From NCBI GenBank assembly GCA_001584565.1, contig LSFY01000001.1:792001-856000 (forward strand): a stretch of 64,000 nt of DNA, read 5' to 3'. Source of the DNA: Alkalithermobacter thermoalcaliphilus JW-YL-7 = DSM 7308 (GTDB lineage Bacteria > Bacillota > Clostridia > Peptostreptococcales > Peptostreptococcaceae). Position numbers and translations under genes: made by a program. Below the pieces are notes generated by a model, which was not told the origin of the DNA, made no database searches, and saw only the letters and a program-made list of their open reading frames with translations. Of the stretch, positions 55,257 to 64,000 are shown piece by piece (position 1 is the stretch's first letter; each line of letters opens with the position of its first letter).

Positions 55257-56036
55257 ATGAGTAAGGTACTTGTTGATATACTAAGCTATTTGAATTTATA
55301 TATGCTAATTTTTGCGCGATGCATAGGATTATTTGTAGTCTCCCCTATATTCGGAAGGAATAACCTTCCGAATATTTTTAAATTAGGATTTTGTTTAATA
55401 GTTTCATATATCATATTGCCATATGTTAATATGGGGAATGTTTCGGAATATTCTTTTTTCAATATAATGTTCCTAGGTATAAAAGAAATATTAATAGGTT
55501 TTGTTATAGGATTTATAGCATATATGATATTTTCAATATTTTACATAGCAGGAGCTTTTTTAGATTTAGATTTAGGATTTAGCATGGCAAATGTTATAGA
55601 TCCTCAGTATGGTTCTCAGGTTCCTATCACAGGAAATTTTATATATACAATATTAACAGTAGTGTTTATGTTACTAAATGGACATCATTATTTAATAAAA
55701 GCTCTGGTAGATAGCTTTTATATTTTTCCTGTAAATAGCTTAATAAATATAAACAATAATTTATTTGTATTTATTGTACAATTGCTGGATTATATGTTTG
55801 TATCAGCTATTAAGATTTCTATAATTGTTATGATATCTATATTTTTAGTTAATTTAATATTGGGAATACTTGCAAGAACTATGCCACAAATGAATGTATT
55901 TATAGTAGGGATGCCTTTAAAGATAGTTATAGGATTATCTATAATGTCTGTTTCATTTCCATACATGGTAGCTATGGGAGATAGGATATTTACAAATATG
56001 TATGAATTTATTTATAAAATTATAAGAATACTTTAG
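55257..56036 (+). CDS. fliR: Flagellar export gate protein FliR
   Basis: The 259-residue membrane protein shows FliR motifs: FARCIGLFVVSPIFGRNNLPNIFKLGFCL, GIKEILIGFVIGFIAYMIF, GSQVPITGNFIYTILTVVFMLLNGHHYLI and PQMNVFIVGMPLKIVIGLSIM. It is separate from flhB, unlike the fliR-flhB fusion reported in some clostridia. A strong terminator-like hairpin lies within the coding sequence (55347-55379, reported separately). AGGATGA precedes the ATG. Confidence 0.96.
   Translation: MSKVLVDILSYLNLYMLIFARCIGLFVVSPIFGRNNLPNIFKLGFCLIVSYIILPYVNMGNVSEYSFFNIMFLGIKEILIGFVIGFIAYMIFSIFYIAGAFLDLDLGFSMANVIDPQYGSQVPITGNFIYTILTVVFMLLNGHHYLIKALVDSFYIFPVNSLININNNLFVFIVQLLDYMFVSAIKISIIVMISIFLVNLILGILARTMPQMNVFIVGMPLKIVIGLSIMSVSFPYMVAMGDRIFTNMYEFIYKIIRIL
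55347..55379 (+). terminator. Terminator-like hairpin inside fliR
   Basis: A 12-bp perfect stem (55347-55358 with 55364-55375), a 5-base AATAA loop and T at 55375-55379 occur in frame within fliR, about 90 bases after its start. The coded residues IFGRNNLPNIF are conserved in the family. Confidence 0.55.
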
Positions 56037-56046
56037 GGATGATTTT

Positions 56047-57126
56047 ATGAATATAAAAATAAATCTACAACTTTTCTCAGAAGAGAAAACAGAAAAAGCA
56101 ACACCACGAAAAAGACAAGAGGCTAGGAAAAAAGGACAAGTTCTTCAAAGTAGGGAAGTAACAACATCGTTTACTTTACTTTTATCTCTTGTAGGGCTTA
56201 AGTTGTTTGGAAAATATGTATTTGTTTCTATATATGAAAGTTTAATATTTTTTCAAAAAAATTTTATGTATTCTAATTTCGATACAGCTCAAGGATATAG
56301 GATAGGAGTATATATACTATATTATATTTTAAAAGGAGTTTTTATAATAATTTTTATAAATTTTATAGGATCATTTTTAGGTGCATATATTCAAGTTGGA
56401 AACTTATTCACAACTGAAAATCTAAAATTTAAATTTAACAGATTAAATCCTATTGAAGGTTTCAAAAGGCTATTTTCTATAAGATCTTTAGTTGAATTTT
56501 TAAAATCTTTTCTAAAATTAGTTGTACTAGGATTTGTTTCGTATATTTATTTAAAAAGGAACCTAAATATAATATTAAATCAAATAAATCTTAATAAGTT
56601 TCAATTTTCATATACCTTGTATAGTCTATCAATAAATCTTGGTATTATACTAGCATGCATATTAATATTGATGTCTTTTTTTGATTATCTATATCAGTGG
56701 TATGAATATGAAAAAAACTTAAAAATGTCTAAAAAAGAAATAAAAGAAGAATTCAAACAAACAGAGGGAGATCCTCAGATAAAATCTAAGATTAAGCAAA
56801 AACAAAGACAGATGGCTATGAGCAGAATGATGCAAGATGTTCCAAAGGCGGATGTTATAATAACAAATCCTACTCATTATGCAGTAGCTATAAGGTATGA
56901 CGAAACTATGTATGATGCTCCTTATGTTGTAGCTAAAGGAAAAAACTTAGTAGCTTTAAAAATCAAGGAAATAGCTAAAGAAAACGAAATAGTTGTAATA
57001 GAAAATAAACCTTTAGCAAGAGAACTATATAATAGTATTGATATAGGTGATTTGATACCTCCACAACTTTACGAAACTATTGCAGAAATACTCGCTTATG
57101 TATACTCTTTGAAAAGAAATAAATAG
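56047..57126 (+). CDS. flhB: Flagellar export switch protein FlhB
   Basis: The 359-residue protein has four membrane helices and a cytoplasmic domain with the autocleavage site NPTH (Asn274-Pro275-Thr276-His277) in ADVIITNPTHYAVAIRYDE. The N-terminus SEEKTEKATPRKRQEARKKGQV is diagnostic. Cleavage switches export from hook to filament subunits, controlled by FliK. It lies 10 bases after fliR. Confidence 0.97.
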   Translation: MNIKINLQLFSEEKTEKATPRKRQEARKKGQVLQSREVTTSFTLLLSLVGLKLFGKYVFVSIYESLIFFQKNFMYSNFDTAQGYRIGVYILYYILKGVFIIIFINFIGSFLGAYIQVGNLFTTENLKFKFNRLNPIEGFKRLFSIRSLVEFLKSFLKLVVLGFVSYIYLKRNLNIILNQINLNKFQFSYTLYSLSINLGIILACILILMSFFDYLYQWYEYEKNLKMSKKEIKEEFKQTEGDPQIKSKIKQKQRQMAMSRMMQDVPKADVIITNPTHYAVAIRYDETMYDAPYVVAKGKNLVALKIKEIAKENEIVVIENKPLARELYNSIDIGDLIPPQLYETIAEILAYVYSLKRNK

Positions 57127-57135
57127 GAGGAAATG

Positions 57136-59169
57136 ATGAGATCACGAGATATTGTAGTTACACTTGGAATAATAGGTATTATTTTGATGATAATTATACC
57201 TGTTCCTCTTTTTATGTTAGATTTATTATTAAGCCTTAATATATCTATTTCTCTTTTAATACTGTTGATTTCTATATATACTAAAGAGGCTTTAGAATTT
57301 TCAGTGTTTCCTTCTTTATTATTAGTAACAACTTTGTTTAGATTAGCTTTAAATATAACAACTACTAGATATATATTAAGTCAAGGAAGTGCTGGAGATG
57401 TTATTGAAGCGTTTGGAAATTTCGTAATGGGAGGAAACGCATTAGTTGGATTTATAGTGTTTATAATTATAGTAATTATTCAGTTTATGGTTATTACTAA
57501 AGGTGCAGAGAGAGTTTCAGAAGTAGGAGCAAGATTTACGCTTGATGCTATGCCAGGTAAGCAAATGGCTATAGATGCTGACTTAAATTCTGGAATAATA
57601 GATGAAAAAGAAGCTAGAGAAAGAAGAAAAAAAATACAGATGGAAGCAGATTTTTATGGGGCTATGGATGGAGCTTCTAAGTTTGTAAAGGGAGATGCTA
57701 TCGCAGGTATAATAATTGCACTTATAAATATAGCAGCAGGATTAGTAGTTGGAATGGTATTTCAAGGAATGCCACTTCAAGAAGCTATATCAAGATATAC
57801 ATTGCTTACAGTAGGTGATGGTCTAGTATCACAAATTCCTGCTTTGTTAATTTCTACAGGAACAGGTATTGTAGTAACAAGAGCTGCTTCTGAATCTAAT
57901 TTAAGTAGCGATGTAATAAAGCAATTATTTAATCAGCCAAAAACAATGTTTATAGTATCGGGAGTTTTATTTTTTCTAGGTTTAACTCCACTTCCATTCA
58001 TTCCATATTTTATGCTGTCTATAATATTCGCTGTATTAGGCTATAACATGATTAGTGCATCTAAAAAAGATATTTCTGAACAAGAAAAAGAAGCACAAGA
58101 AAAAGAAGTGGATATTGAGGAAATCAGAAAGCCTGAGAATGTTTTACCACTTTTGCAGGTTGATCCTATCGAATTAGAATTTGGATATGGGATAATTCCT
58201 CTTGCAGATAAGGCTCAAGGAGGAGACTTGTTTGACAGGCTTGTAATGATTAGAAGACAATGTGCTCTTGAAATGGGGATAATTGTTCCTATGATAAGAT
58301 TAAGAGACAATATTCAGCTTGATGCAAATGAATATATAATAAAGATAAAGGGTATAGAAATAGCAAGAGGAGAAATATTATTTGATCATTACTTAGCAAT
58401 GAATCCTGGAAATGCAGAAGGAGAAATTAGCGGAATTGATACTATAGAACCAGCTTTTGGATTACCTGCAAAATGGATAGATGATAAAGAAAGAGAAAAA
58501 GCTGAAATATTAGGATATACTGTAGTAGACCCTCCATCGATAATATCAACCCATTTAACAGAAATAATAAAGAGATTTTCACATGAACTTTTAGGAAGAC
58601 AAGAAGTTAAGATGCTAGTTGATAACTTAAAAGAAAATTATCCGGCATTAGTAGAAGAAGTTATACCTAATTTATTATCTTTAGGAGAACTTCAAAAGGT
58701 ATTATGTAATTTACTCAAAGAAGGAGTACCTATAAGGAATTTACCTACAATAATAGAGACACTAGCAGACTATGCAGCTTTAACTAAAGATACTGACATG
58801 TTAACAGAATATGTAAGACAAGCTTTATTTAGAACAATAACTAAAGTATTTATACCGACACAAGAAGCTAAAGTTATAACTTTAGATCAAGGACTTGAAC
58901 AGACAATTGTAGATTCTTTACAAAATACTGAAACAGGAACATATCTAGCATTAGATCCACATATATCTCAAACACTAGCAAATGAGATATTAAAGCAGGT
59001 TGAAAAGCTTGTTTCAATAGGACATCAACCAATAATTCTTACATCTCCTGTTGTAAGAATATATTTAAAAAGATTTATAGATCAAATAAGCGAAGATATA
59101 GTTGTTTTGTCGTATAATGAAATAGACCCTAAAGTTAAAATACAATCTGCAGGGATGGTGAGCGTTTAA
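57136..59169 (+). CDS. flhA: Flagellar export gate protein FlhA
   Basis: Tandem ATG codons at 57133 and 57136 follow TAGGAGG; I use 57136 (677 aa) for better spacing. The N-terminal half has eight or so membrane helices and the FHIPEP motifs LLLVTTLFRLALNITTTRYIL, RVSEVGARFTLDAMPGKQMAIDADLNSG and GDAIAGIIIALINIAAGLVVGM. The cytoplasmic C-terminal half has ETLADYAALTKDTDMLTEYVRQALFRTI. It forms the nonameric export ring. Confidence 0.97.
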   Translation: MRSRDIVVTLGIIGIILMIIIPVPLFMLDLLLSLNISISLLILLISIYTKEALEFSVFPSLLLVTTLFRLALNITTTRYILSQGSAGDVIEAFGNFVMGGNALVGFIVFIIIVIIQFMVITKGAERVSEVGARFTLDAMPGKQMAIDADLNSGIIDEKEARERRKKIQMEADFYGAMDGASKFVKGDAIAGIIIALINIAAGLVVGMVFQGMPLQEAISRYTLLTVGDGLVSQIPALLISTGTGIVVTRAASESNLSSDVIKQLFNQPKTMFIVSGVLFFLGLTPLPFIPYFMLSIIFAVLGYNMISASKKDISEQEKEAQEKEVDIEEIRKPENVLPLLQVDPIELEFGYGIIPLADKAQGGDLFDRLVMIRRQCALEMGIIVPMIRLRDNIQLDANEYIIKIKGIEIARGEILFDHYLAMNPGNAEGEISGIDTIEPAFGLPAKWIDDKEREKAEILGYTVVDPPSIISTHLTEIIKRFSHELLGRQEVKMLVDNLKENYPALVEEVIPNLLSLGELQKVLCNLLKEGVPIRNLPTIIETLADYAALTKDTDMLTEYVRQALFRTITKVFIPTQEAKVITLDQGLEQTIVDSLQNTETGTYLALDPHISQTLANEILKQVEKLVSIGHQPIILTSPVVRIYLKRFIDQISEDIVVLSYNEIDPKVKIQSAGMVSV

Positions 59170-59171
59170 TA

Positions 59172-60281
59172 ATGCAAATAAAAAAATTTTACGGCGATAA
59201 TATACAAGAAGTAATGAATACTATAAAAAAAGAGTTAGGAGACAAAGCAGTAATACTTCACACAAAAAAAGTAAAAAAAGGTAAATTATTTGGAATTATT
59301 AAAAAAGAACAGATAGAAGTATTAGCTGCTTTAGAAAACGAAACTTCAAATGATTATGCTATAAAACCTAAGGCAAATATACAAATAGAGGAACATTATG
59401 AGCCAAAACAACATTTTGCGAAAGATGATATAACGAGTCTAAAAAAAGAAATAAATGAATTAAAATCATACCTTAGAACAATAAGTAACAAAGTGACTAT
59501 AAATTTTGATGATGAAACAAATATAAAAGAAGAACTAAAAGATGTATATAACAAATTAAGATCTAAAGGAGTATCGTCTCACTTTATAGAAAGCATGTTA
59601 TCAGAAATAGACATATCAGATAATAAAAACACTAGCTTAGAATCTAAAATTGAGAAGTATGTGATAAATAAATTTAGTTCATATACACACAAATTTCAAA
59701 ATAAAATAAATATTTTTATAGGACCTACTGGAGTAGGGAAAACTACTACATTAGCAAAGCTTGCTTCAGAGTCAGTATTAATTAATGATAAAAAAATAGC
59801 TTTTTTAACACTTGATACATATAGAATTGGAGCTGTAGATCAATTAAAAGTCTACGCTGAAATACTAAATTGTCCAATAGAGGTTGTATATGATATACAG
59901 GATATAAAAGTATCTTTAGAAAGACTCAAAAATAGAGACTTGATATTCGTAGATACAGCAGGAAGAAGCCATAAAAATAAAAGGCAAATGCAAGAATTAA
60001 AAGACATGTTAAATGAAATTAACAATAAAGATATATATCTAGTTATAAACGCTAATTGGAATATAGACGATATAAAAGATATAATAAAAGAGTATTCGTT
60101 TGTTGAAGATTATAAAATAATTGTTACAAAGCTTGATGAAACATCTAGATTTGGGATTATTTTAGATATTTTATCTGTAACAAACAAATCTATAGCTTAT
60201 ACAACATTTGGTCAAAATGTTCCTGATGATATAGAACACTTTGACATATCAAAATATATTAATGAATTATTGAAAGGGTAG
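59172..60281 (+). CDS. flhF: SRP-type GTPase FlhF
   Basis: The 369-residue protein has a variable N-terminal B domain (KKFYGDNIQEVMNTIKKELGDKAVILH ... KKGKLFGIIKKEQIEVLAA), then the SRP GTPase NG domain: GPTGVGKTT (184-192), DTYRIGAVDQLKVYAEI, VDTAGRSHKN and TKLDETSRFG. It directs flagellar number and position. It lies 2 bases after flhA. Confidence 0.96.
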   Translation: MQIKKFYGDNIQEVMNTIKKELGDKAVILHTKKVKKGKLFGIIKKEQIEVLAALENETSNDYAIKPKANIQIEEHYEPKQHFAKDDITSLKKEINELKSYLRTISNKVTINFDDETNIKEELKDVYNKLRSKGVSSHFIESMLSEIDISDNKNTSLESKIEKYVINKFSSYTHKFQNKINIFIGPTGVGKTTTLAKLASESVLINDKKIAFLTLDTYRIGAVDQLKVYAEILNCPIEVVYDIQDIKVSLERLKNRDLIFVDTAGRSHKNKRQMQELKDMLNEINNKDIYLVINANWNIDDIKDIIKEYSFVEDYKIIVTKLDETSRFGIILDILSVTNKSIAYTTFGQNVPDDIEHFDISKYINELLKG

Positions 60282-60286
60282 TGCTT

Positions 60287-61180
60287 ATGGATCAAGCTTC
60301 AAAACTTAGAAGTGCTATAATAAAAAAGAATTCATATAAAGCTGAACAACTCCGAAGTGATATACAAGATAAAGAGCCAAGAGTTATATGTGTAAGTAGT
60401 GGTAAAGGAGGAGTAGGTAAATCTAATTTTACTTTGAACTTAGCTTTATCATTAAGAAAAAAAGGTCATAAAGTTACAATAATAGATGCAGATTTAGGAT
60501 TAGCTAATATAGAAATTCTATTAGGAATAACTCCTAAATTAGGACTTTTAGATCTAACTAAAAATAATATAAATATAGAAGATGTAATAGTAGATGGTCC
60601 ATTAGGAATACAAATTATTTCGGGTGGAGCCGGAATAAGTGAAGTAGTGGATTTACCATTAAATGAGTTAAATAAGATATTAAATAGTATATATCTGTTG
60701 AAAGAAAAAACCGATTTTATACTAATAGATACAGGAGCTGGAATATCAAAATCCGTTATGTCATTCTTATCAGCATCTGATGAAGTGATAGTAGTTATAA
60801 CTCCTGAACCAACAGCAGTAACAGATGGATATGCTCTTATAAAAGTTGCTATAAGAGAAGATAGCAATAAAAAGATAAATTTAGTTGTAAACAAATGTGA
60901 AGATGAAAATGAAGCATTGTTTGCGTATGAGAAAATAAAAATAGCTAGCAAAAAATTTCTAAATTTTGATGTAGGTTACCTTGGGTATATATGTAATGAT
61001 AAAAACGTACAAATGTCAGTTAAAAGCCAAATCCCTTTTTATATAAATGCTCCAAATAGCACAGCAACTAACAACATAGATGAAATAAGTAATAAAATTT
61101 TGGGAACTGAAAAAAGTGAAGGAATTTTTAATTCTTTTATAAAGAAACTATCTAACTTTTTTTTAAGTGGTAGGGGGTAA
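60287..61180 (+). CDS. flhG: MinD-like ATPase FlhG (YlxH)
   Basis: ATG 60287 (297 aa) lies 8 bases after AAAGGG; GTG 60281 is too close. The deviant Walker A CVSSGKGGVGKSNFTLNLALSL is near residue 37. The switch region IDADLGLANIEILLG and TGAGISKSV follow, then VITPEPTAVTDGYALIKV. The basic N-terminus DQASKLRSAI, with a DQAxxLR motif, stimulates FlhF GTPase activity in Bacillus and is kept here. It ends 5 bases before the PilZ gene. Confidence 0.96.
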   Translation: MDQASKLRSAIIKKNSYKAEQLRSDIQDKEPRVICVSSGKGGVGKSNFTLNLALSLRKKGHKVTIIDADLGLANIEILLGITPKLGLLDLTKNNINIEDVIVDGPLGIQIISGGAGISEVVDLPLNELNKILNSIYLLKEKTDFILIDTGAGISKSVMSFLSASDEVIVVITPEPTAVTDGYALIKVAIREDSNKKINLVVNKCEDENEALFAYEKIKIASKKFLNFDVGYLGYICNDKNVQMSVKSQIPFYINAPNSTATNNIDEISNKILGTEKSEGIFNSFIKKLSNFFLSGRG

Positions 61181-61185
61181 TTTTT

Positions 61186-61818
61186 ATGGAACCAGTAATA
61201 GGACATAAAATTCAAATAGAGGTACCAGAAGAATATACATATAAAAATTTAATGAGTCAAGTATTAGAGATACTACCGGAAAATAGATATATAATTTCTG
61301 TTCCTATACTAAATACAACACTAGTACCCATACGTATAGGGGCAAAGATAGAGATGTATTATACAATAGAATCAAAGGGGGTATTTAAATTTCAAGCTGT
61401 AGTTGAAGATAGAAGAAAATCAGCAGTTCCATATCTTATCGTAAAAAGAGTATCTGATATAAAAAAAATACAAAGAAGAAATTATTTTAGGCTAGACATT
61501 TCGCTTCCTGTAGATATTTATGACTTGGAAAAACAATTAATTCTAAGGGGATATACAAAAGATATTAGTGGTGGAGGAATAAGCTTATTATCTAACAAAA
61601 CTATATCTAAAAATAGCATTATATTTTGTAAGATTAATATAGAAAATAACATTTACAATATTAAAAGCAAGGTAGTTAGAAGTGGCATATGGGAGAAAAA
61701 TCCTGATATGTTTGAAATAGGACTAAGTTTTATAGAAATAACAGATAAAGAAAGGAATGAGATAGTAGGTTTTATATTTAAAGAACAGAGGAAACTTATG
61801 AAAAAAGGGTTGATGTAA
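61186..61818 (+). CDS. PilZ-domain flagellar brake-like protein (YcgR type)
   Basis: The 210-residue protein has an N-terminal YcgR-type domain (GHKIQIEVPEEYTYKNLMSQVLEI, GAKIEMYYTIESKGVFKFQAVVED) and a C-terminal PilZ domain. The cyclic-di-GMP site is complete: KIQRRNYFRLDISLPV contains the RRxxxR arginines and KDISGGGISLLS the D/NxSxxG box. It probably binds c-di-GMP and slows the motor. The gene is placed between flhG and cheB. AGGGGGTAA precedes the ATG. Confidence 0.94.
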   Translation: MEPVIGHKIQIEVPEEYTYKNLMSQVLEILPENRYIISVPILNTTLVPIRIGAKIEMYYTIESKGVFKFQAVVEDRRKSAVPYLIVKRVSDIKKIQRRNYFRLDISLPVDIYDLEKQLILRGYTKDISGGGISLLSNKTISKNSIIFCKINIENNIYNIKSKVVRSGIWEKNPDMFEIGLSFIEITDKERNEIVGFIFKEQRKLMKKGLM

Positions 61819-62886
61819 ATGAGAAAAATAAATGTTTTAGTTGTAGACGATTCAGCATTTATTCGTAAGATGATAATAGATATATTGTCTTTAGATGCTG
61901 AAATAAATATTATAGACACAGCTAAAAATGGAAAAGAAGCTCTAGACAAAATATCAAATAATAAAGATATAGATGTAGTTACTTTAGATGTAGAGATGCC
62001 TGTAATGAATGGAATAGATGCTTTAAAATCAATAATGAAAAATAATCCAATGCCAGTTGTTATGCTGAGTAGTTTAACAAAAGATGGAGCAGACTTAACT
62101 ATACAGGCTTTAGATATAGGGGCTGTAGATTTTATAACTAAACCTTCTAATATATTCAAGATAAACAGTAATGAAATTAAAAAGTTAATTATTGATAAGG
62201 TAAAAACAGCAGCTAAAGTTAAAGTTAGACCATATAATTCAAATCAAACTAGTTTTGATTATAAGACTAAGGAAAGTTTAATAAAAATAAATTCTAATAG
62301 CTGTGATAAAATTGAAAATATAGTAGCTATAGGAACATCAACAGGAGGACCAAGAGCTCTTCAACAAGTAATTCCTAAAATAAATAAGGATATAAATGCT
62401 CCTATATTTATAGTTCAACATATGCCACCTGGATTTACAAAATCGTTAGCAAACAGATTAAATCAAATTTCTAATATACAAGTAAAAGAAGCCCAAGATG
62501 GTGAAACAGTAAGAAATGGAGTTGCATATATAGCCCCAGGAGATAGACATATAAATTTTGTACAAAGTGGAAAATGTATAAAAATTCAGCTAAATGATGG
62601 AGAAAAAGTATCAGGCCATAAGCCTTCGGTTGATTCTATGTTATATTCGTTATCAAAAATAAGTTTTAAAAAGGCTATATGCGTCTTAATGACAGGTATG
62701 GGGTCAGATGGAGCTTTAGGTATGAAAGAGATAAAGAAAAAAGAAAATGTAATTACTATCGCAGAAGATGAATCTACTTGCGTAGTCTTTGGAATGCCTA
62801 AAGTTGCTATTAATTTAGGAGTTGTAGATAAAGTATTAAAACTTGATAGCATAGGTGAAGAAATCAATACTTTAATGGGGGTGTAA
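61819..62886 (+). CDS. cheB: Chemotaxis protein-glutamate methylesterase CheB
   Basis: The 355-residue protein has an N-terminal receiver (VLVVDDSAFIRKMI, phospho-Asp57 in TLDVEMPVMNG, VMLSSLTKDGADL) and a C-terminal methylesterase with catalytic Ser174 (AIGTSTGGP), His201 (VQHMPPGFT) and Asp297 (MTGMGSDGA). It removes methyl groups from chemoreceptors and deamidates glutamines. The ATG begins immediately after the previous stop codon. Confidence 0.97.
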   Translation: MRKINVLVVDDSAFIRKMIIDILSLDAEINIIDTAKNGKEALDKISNNKDIDVVTLDVEMPVMNGIDALKSIMKNNPMPVVMLSSLTKDGADLTIQALDIGAVDFITKPSNIFKINSNEIKKLIIDKVKTAAKVKVRPYNSNQTSFDYKTKESLIKINSNSCDKIENIVAIGTSTGGPRALQQVIPKINKDINAPIFIVQHMPPGFTKSLANRLNQISNIQVKEAQDGETVRNGVAYIAPGDRHINFVQSGKCIKIQLNDGEKVSGHKPSVDSMLYSLSKISFKKAICVLMTGMGSDGALGMKEIKKKENVITIAEDESTCVVFGMPKVAINLGVVDKVLKLDSIGEEINTLMGV

Positions 62887-62889
62887 ATA

Positions 62890-64000
62890 GTGTTTGATTT
62901 AGAGCAATACTTAGATATGTTTTTAGATGAGTCTAAAGAACATCTTGAAAATTTAAATAGAAATTTATTAAAACTTGAAGAAGACCATTCAATAGAGACT
63001 GTAAATGAAATATTTAGAATAGCTCATACCTTAAAAGGCATGTCATCGACTATGGGTTTTGAAAAAATAGCAACTCTTACTCATAAAATGGAAAATGTAT
63101 TAGATGATATAAGAGCAGGAAAGCTAAAAATAACGACAGCTATAATAGACTTATTGTTTGAGGGATTAGATATACTAGATGAGTTTGTTAAAAACATAGA
63201 AGCTGAAGGAAAAGAAAGTGATAGATCAATCGATAACATAATAAACAATTTGTGTAATCTAAATGATGTAGAAACTACAGATAGTGAAAAAGATAGTTCT
63301 TCACAACTTCAAGACGATTTTCAGTACGTAACATCTATAGCACAAAAAGCTAAAGATCAGGGAATAAATTGTTACGAGATAAATGTAAAACTTGAAGAAA
63401 GTTGTATATTAAAAGCAGCAAGGGCGTTTTTAGTATTTAAAGCTGTAGAACAAAATGGAGAAATAATATATTCAAATCCGTCTACGGAAGACATAGAAGA
63501 TGAAAATTTCAGTGATAACTTTAATATAATAGCTTTAACTAAGCTTAAAAAAGAAGATTTTAAGGAAAAGATTTTGGCAATATCAGAGATAAAAGACGTT
63601 ACTATAAAAGATTTTGATAAGGACAGTATAAATTTAGATCAAGTAAAAAATCTAACTGTAAACACAGGAAATAAAATTCAACAAAATAATGAGCAAAATA
63701 TAGAAAGCAAGAATGATCAATCAGAGTCTAAACAGCGCAAAGGAAAAACCTCAAAAACTGTAAGAGTTGATATAGATAGGCTAGATAATTTAATGAATTT
63801 AGTTAGCGAACTTATAATAGTTAAAACAAGGCTAGAAGACATAGATACTGATCTTAAAGGCCAAAATATGAATGAGGCCATAGAATATTTAGAGAGAATA
63901 ACAACAAGTTTACATGATGCAGTAACAAAGGTAAGAATGGTTCCGATTGAAAGAGTATTTAATAGATTTCCTAGAATGGTAAGAGACCTTTCTAAAGAGT
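62890..64000 (+). CDS. cheA: Chemotaxis histidine kinase CheA (3' end missing)
   Basis: The frame opens at GTG 62890, with GGGGGTG just upstream, and runs off the window after about 370 residues. The N-terminal HPt domain has the phosphorylated His46 in RIAHTLKGMSSTMGF. A P2 CheY/CheB-docking domain follows (about 135-240: AKDQGINCYEINVKLEESCILKAARAF). The P3 dimerisation helices (VRVDIDRLDNLMNLVSELIIVK, VTKVRMVPIERVF) then begin. The P4 ATPase and P5 CheW-like domains would be beyond the end. It lies 3 bases after cheB. Confidence 0.95.
   Translation, partial: MFDLEQYLDMFLDESKEHLENLNRNLLKLEEDHSIETVNEIFRIAHTLKGMSSTMGFEKIATLTHKMENVLDDIRAGKLKITTAIIDLLFEGLDILDEFVKNIEAEGKESDRSIDNIINNLCNLNDVETTDSEKDSSSQLQDDFQYVTSIAQKAKDQGINCYEINVKLEESCILKAARAFLVFKAVEQNGEIIYSNPSTEDIEDENFSDNFNIIALTKLKKEDFKEKILAISEIKDVTIKDFDKDSINLDQVKNLTVNTGNKIQQNNEQNIESKNDQSESKQRKGKTSKTVRVDIDRLDNLMNLVSELIIVKTRLEDIDTDLKGQNMNEAIEYLERITTSLHDAVTKVRMVPIERVFNRFPRMVRDLSKE

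Noticed and set aside
60466-60951. 161-residue minus-strand frame opposite flhG
   Set aside because: Same composition and no initiation signals; flhG is clearly the real gene.
61653-62159. 168-residue minus-strand frame opposite the PilZ and cheB genes
   Set aside because: It spans two conserved plus-strand genes, has a Ser/Ile/Phe-rich composition typical of antisense of AT-rich genes and matches no family.

Overview
The window is AT-rich, gene-dense DNA from a low-GC, anaerobic, motile Firmicute of class Clostridia. The evidence is strong AGGAGG-type ribosome binding sites, frequent TTG and GTG starts, a rubredoxin with a hybrid-cluster protein, a glgC/glgD pair, a fliY gene and a large fla/che operon ordered much as in Bacillus. 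The gene content would fit Peptostreptococcaceae or Tepidibacter-like clostridia, but that placement is a guess. I saw no rRNA, tRNA, CRISPR array, insertion sequence or prophage.

Region 1 (1-7.7 kb) is a mosaic of short units. It holds the 3' end of a ribose-type sugar-binding protein gene, a small TusA-like protein, a small unknown protein, a SIMPL-domain protein, a broken M20 peptidase gene, rubredoxin plus hydroxylamine reductase (hcp), a leftward radical SAM gene (yhcC), an HD hydrolase, and two leftward small genes.

Region 2 (7.8-14.2 kb) is a compact folate operon: pabA-pabB-pabC, a nucleotidyltransferase-like gene, folE-folP-folB-folK, and a DAHP synthase gene (aroF). It covers p-aminobenzoate synthesis, the pterin branch and the entry step to chorismate. 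The only pterin-branch step without an obvious gene is removal of pyrophosphate from dihydroneopterin triphosphate.

Region 3 (14.4-19.8 kb) carries dnaG-rpoD, trmK-yqfO and a stand-alone GreA C-terminal domain protein. Region 4 (19.9-29.9 kb) is a complete glycogen operon, glgB-glgC-glgD-glgA-glgP-pulA, ended by a 40-nt perfect palindrome shared with a convergent M29 aminopeptidase gene. Region 5 (29.9-38.5 kb) has the aminopeptidase, a YbjQ-type protein, recJ, a WG-repeat/DUF3298 protein, queT, a DUF3892 protein, yhaM and a YibE/F membrane protein.

Region 6 (38.7-64 kb, running off the end) is the flagellar and chemotaxis operon: flgB-flgC-fliE-fliF-fliG-fliH-fliI-fliJ-motE-like-fliK-flgD-flgE-flbD-motA-motB-fliL-fliM-fliY-cheY-fliO-fliP-fliQ-fliR-flhB-flhA-flhF-flhG-pilZ-cheB-cheA. 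Genes mostly overlap or lie a few bases apart, so it is probably one transcript. Differences from Bacillus are motAB inserted before fliL, a PilZ gene before cheB, and an enlarged MotE/YlxF-like gene after fliJ. The most unusual sequence signal is a terminator-like hairpin (12-bp perfect stem plus five T) inside the fliR coding sequence. A perfect 20-bp palindrome inside fliE is the second.
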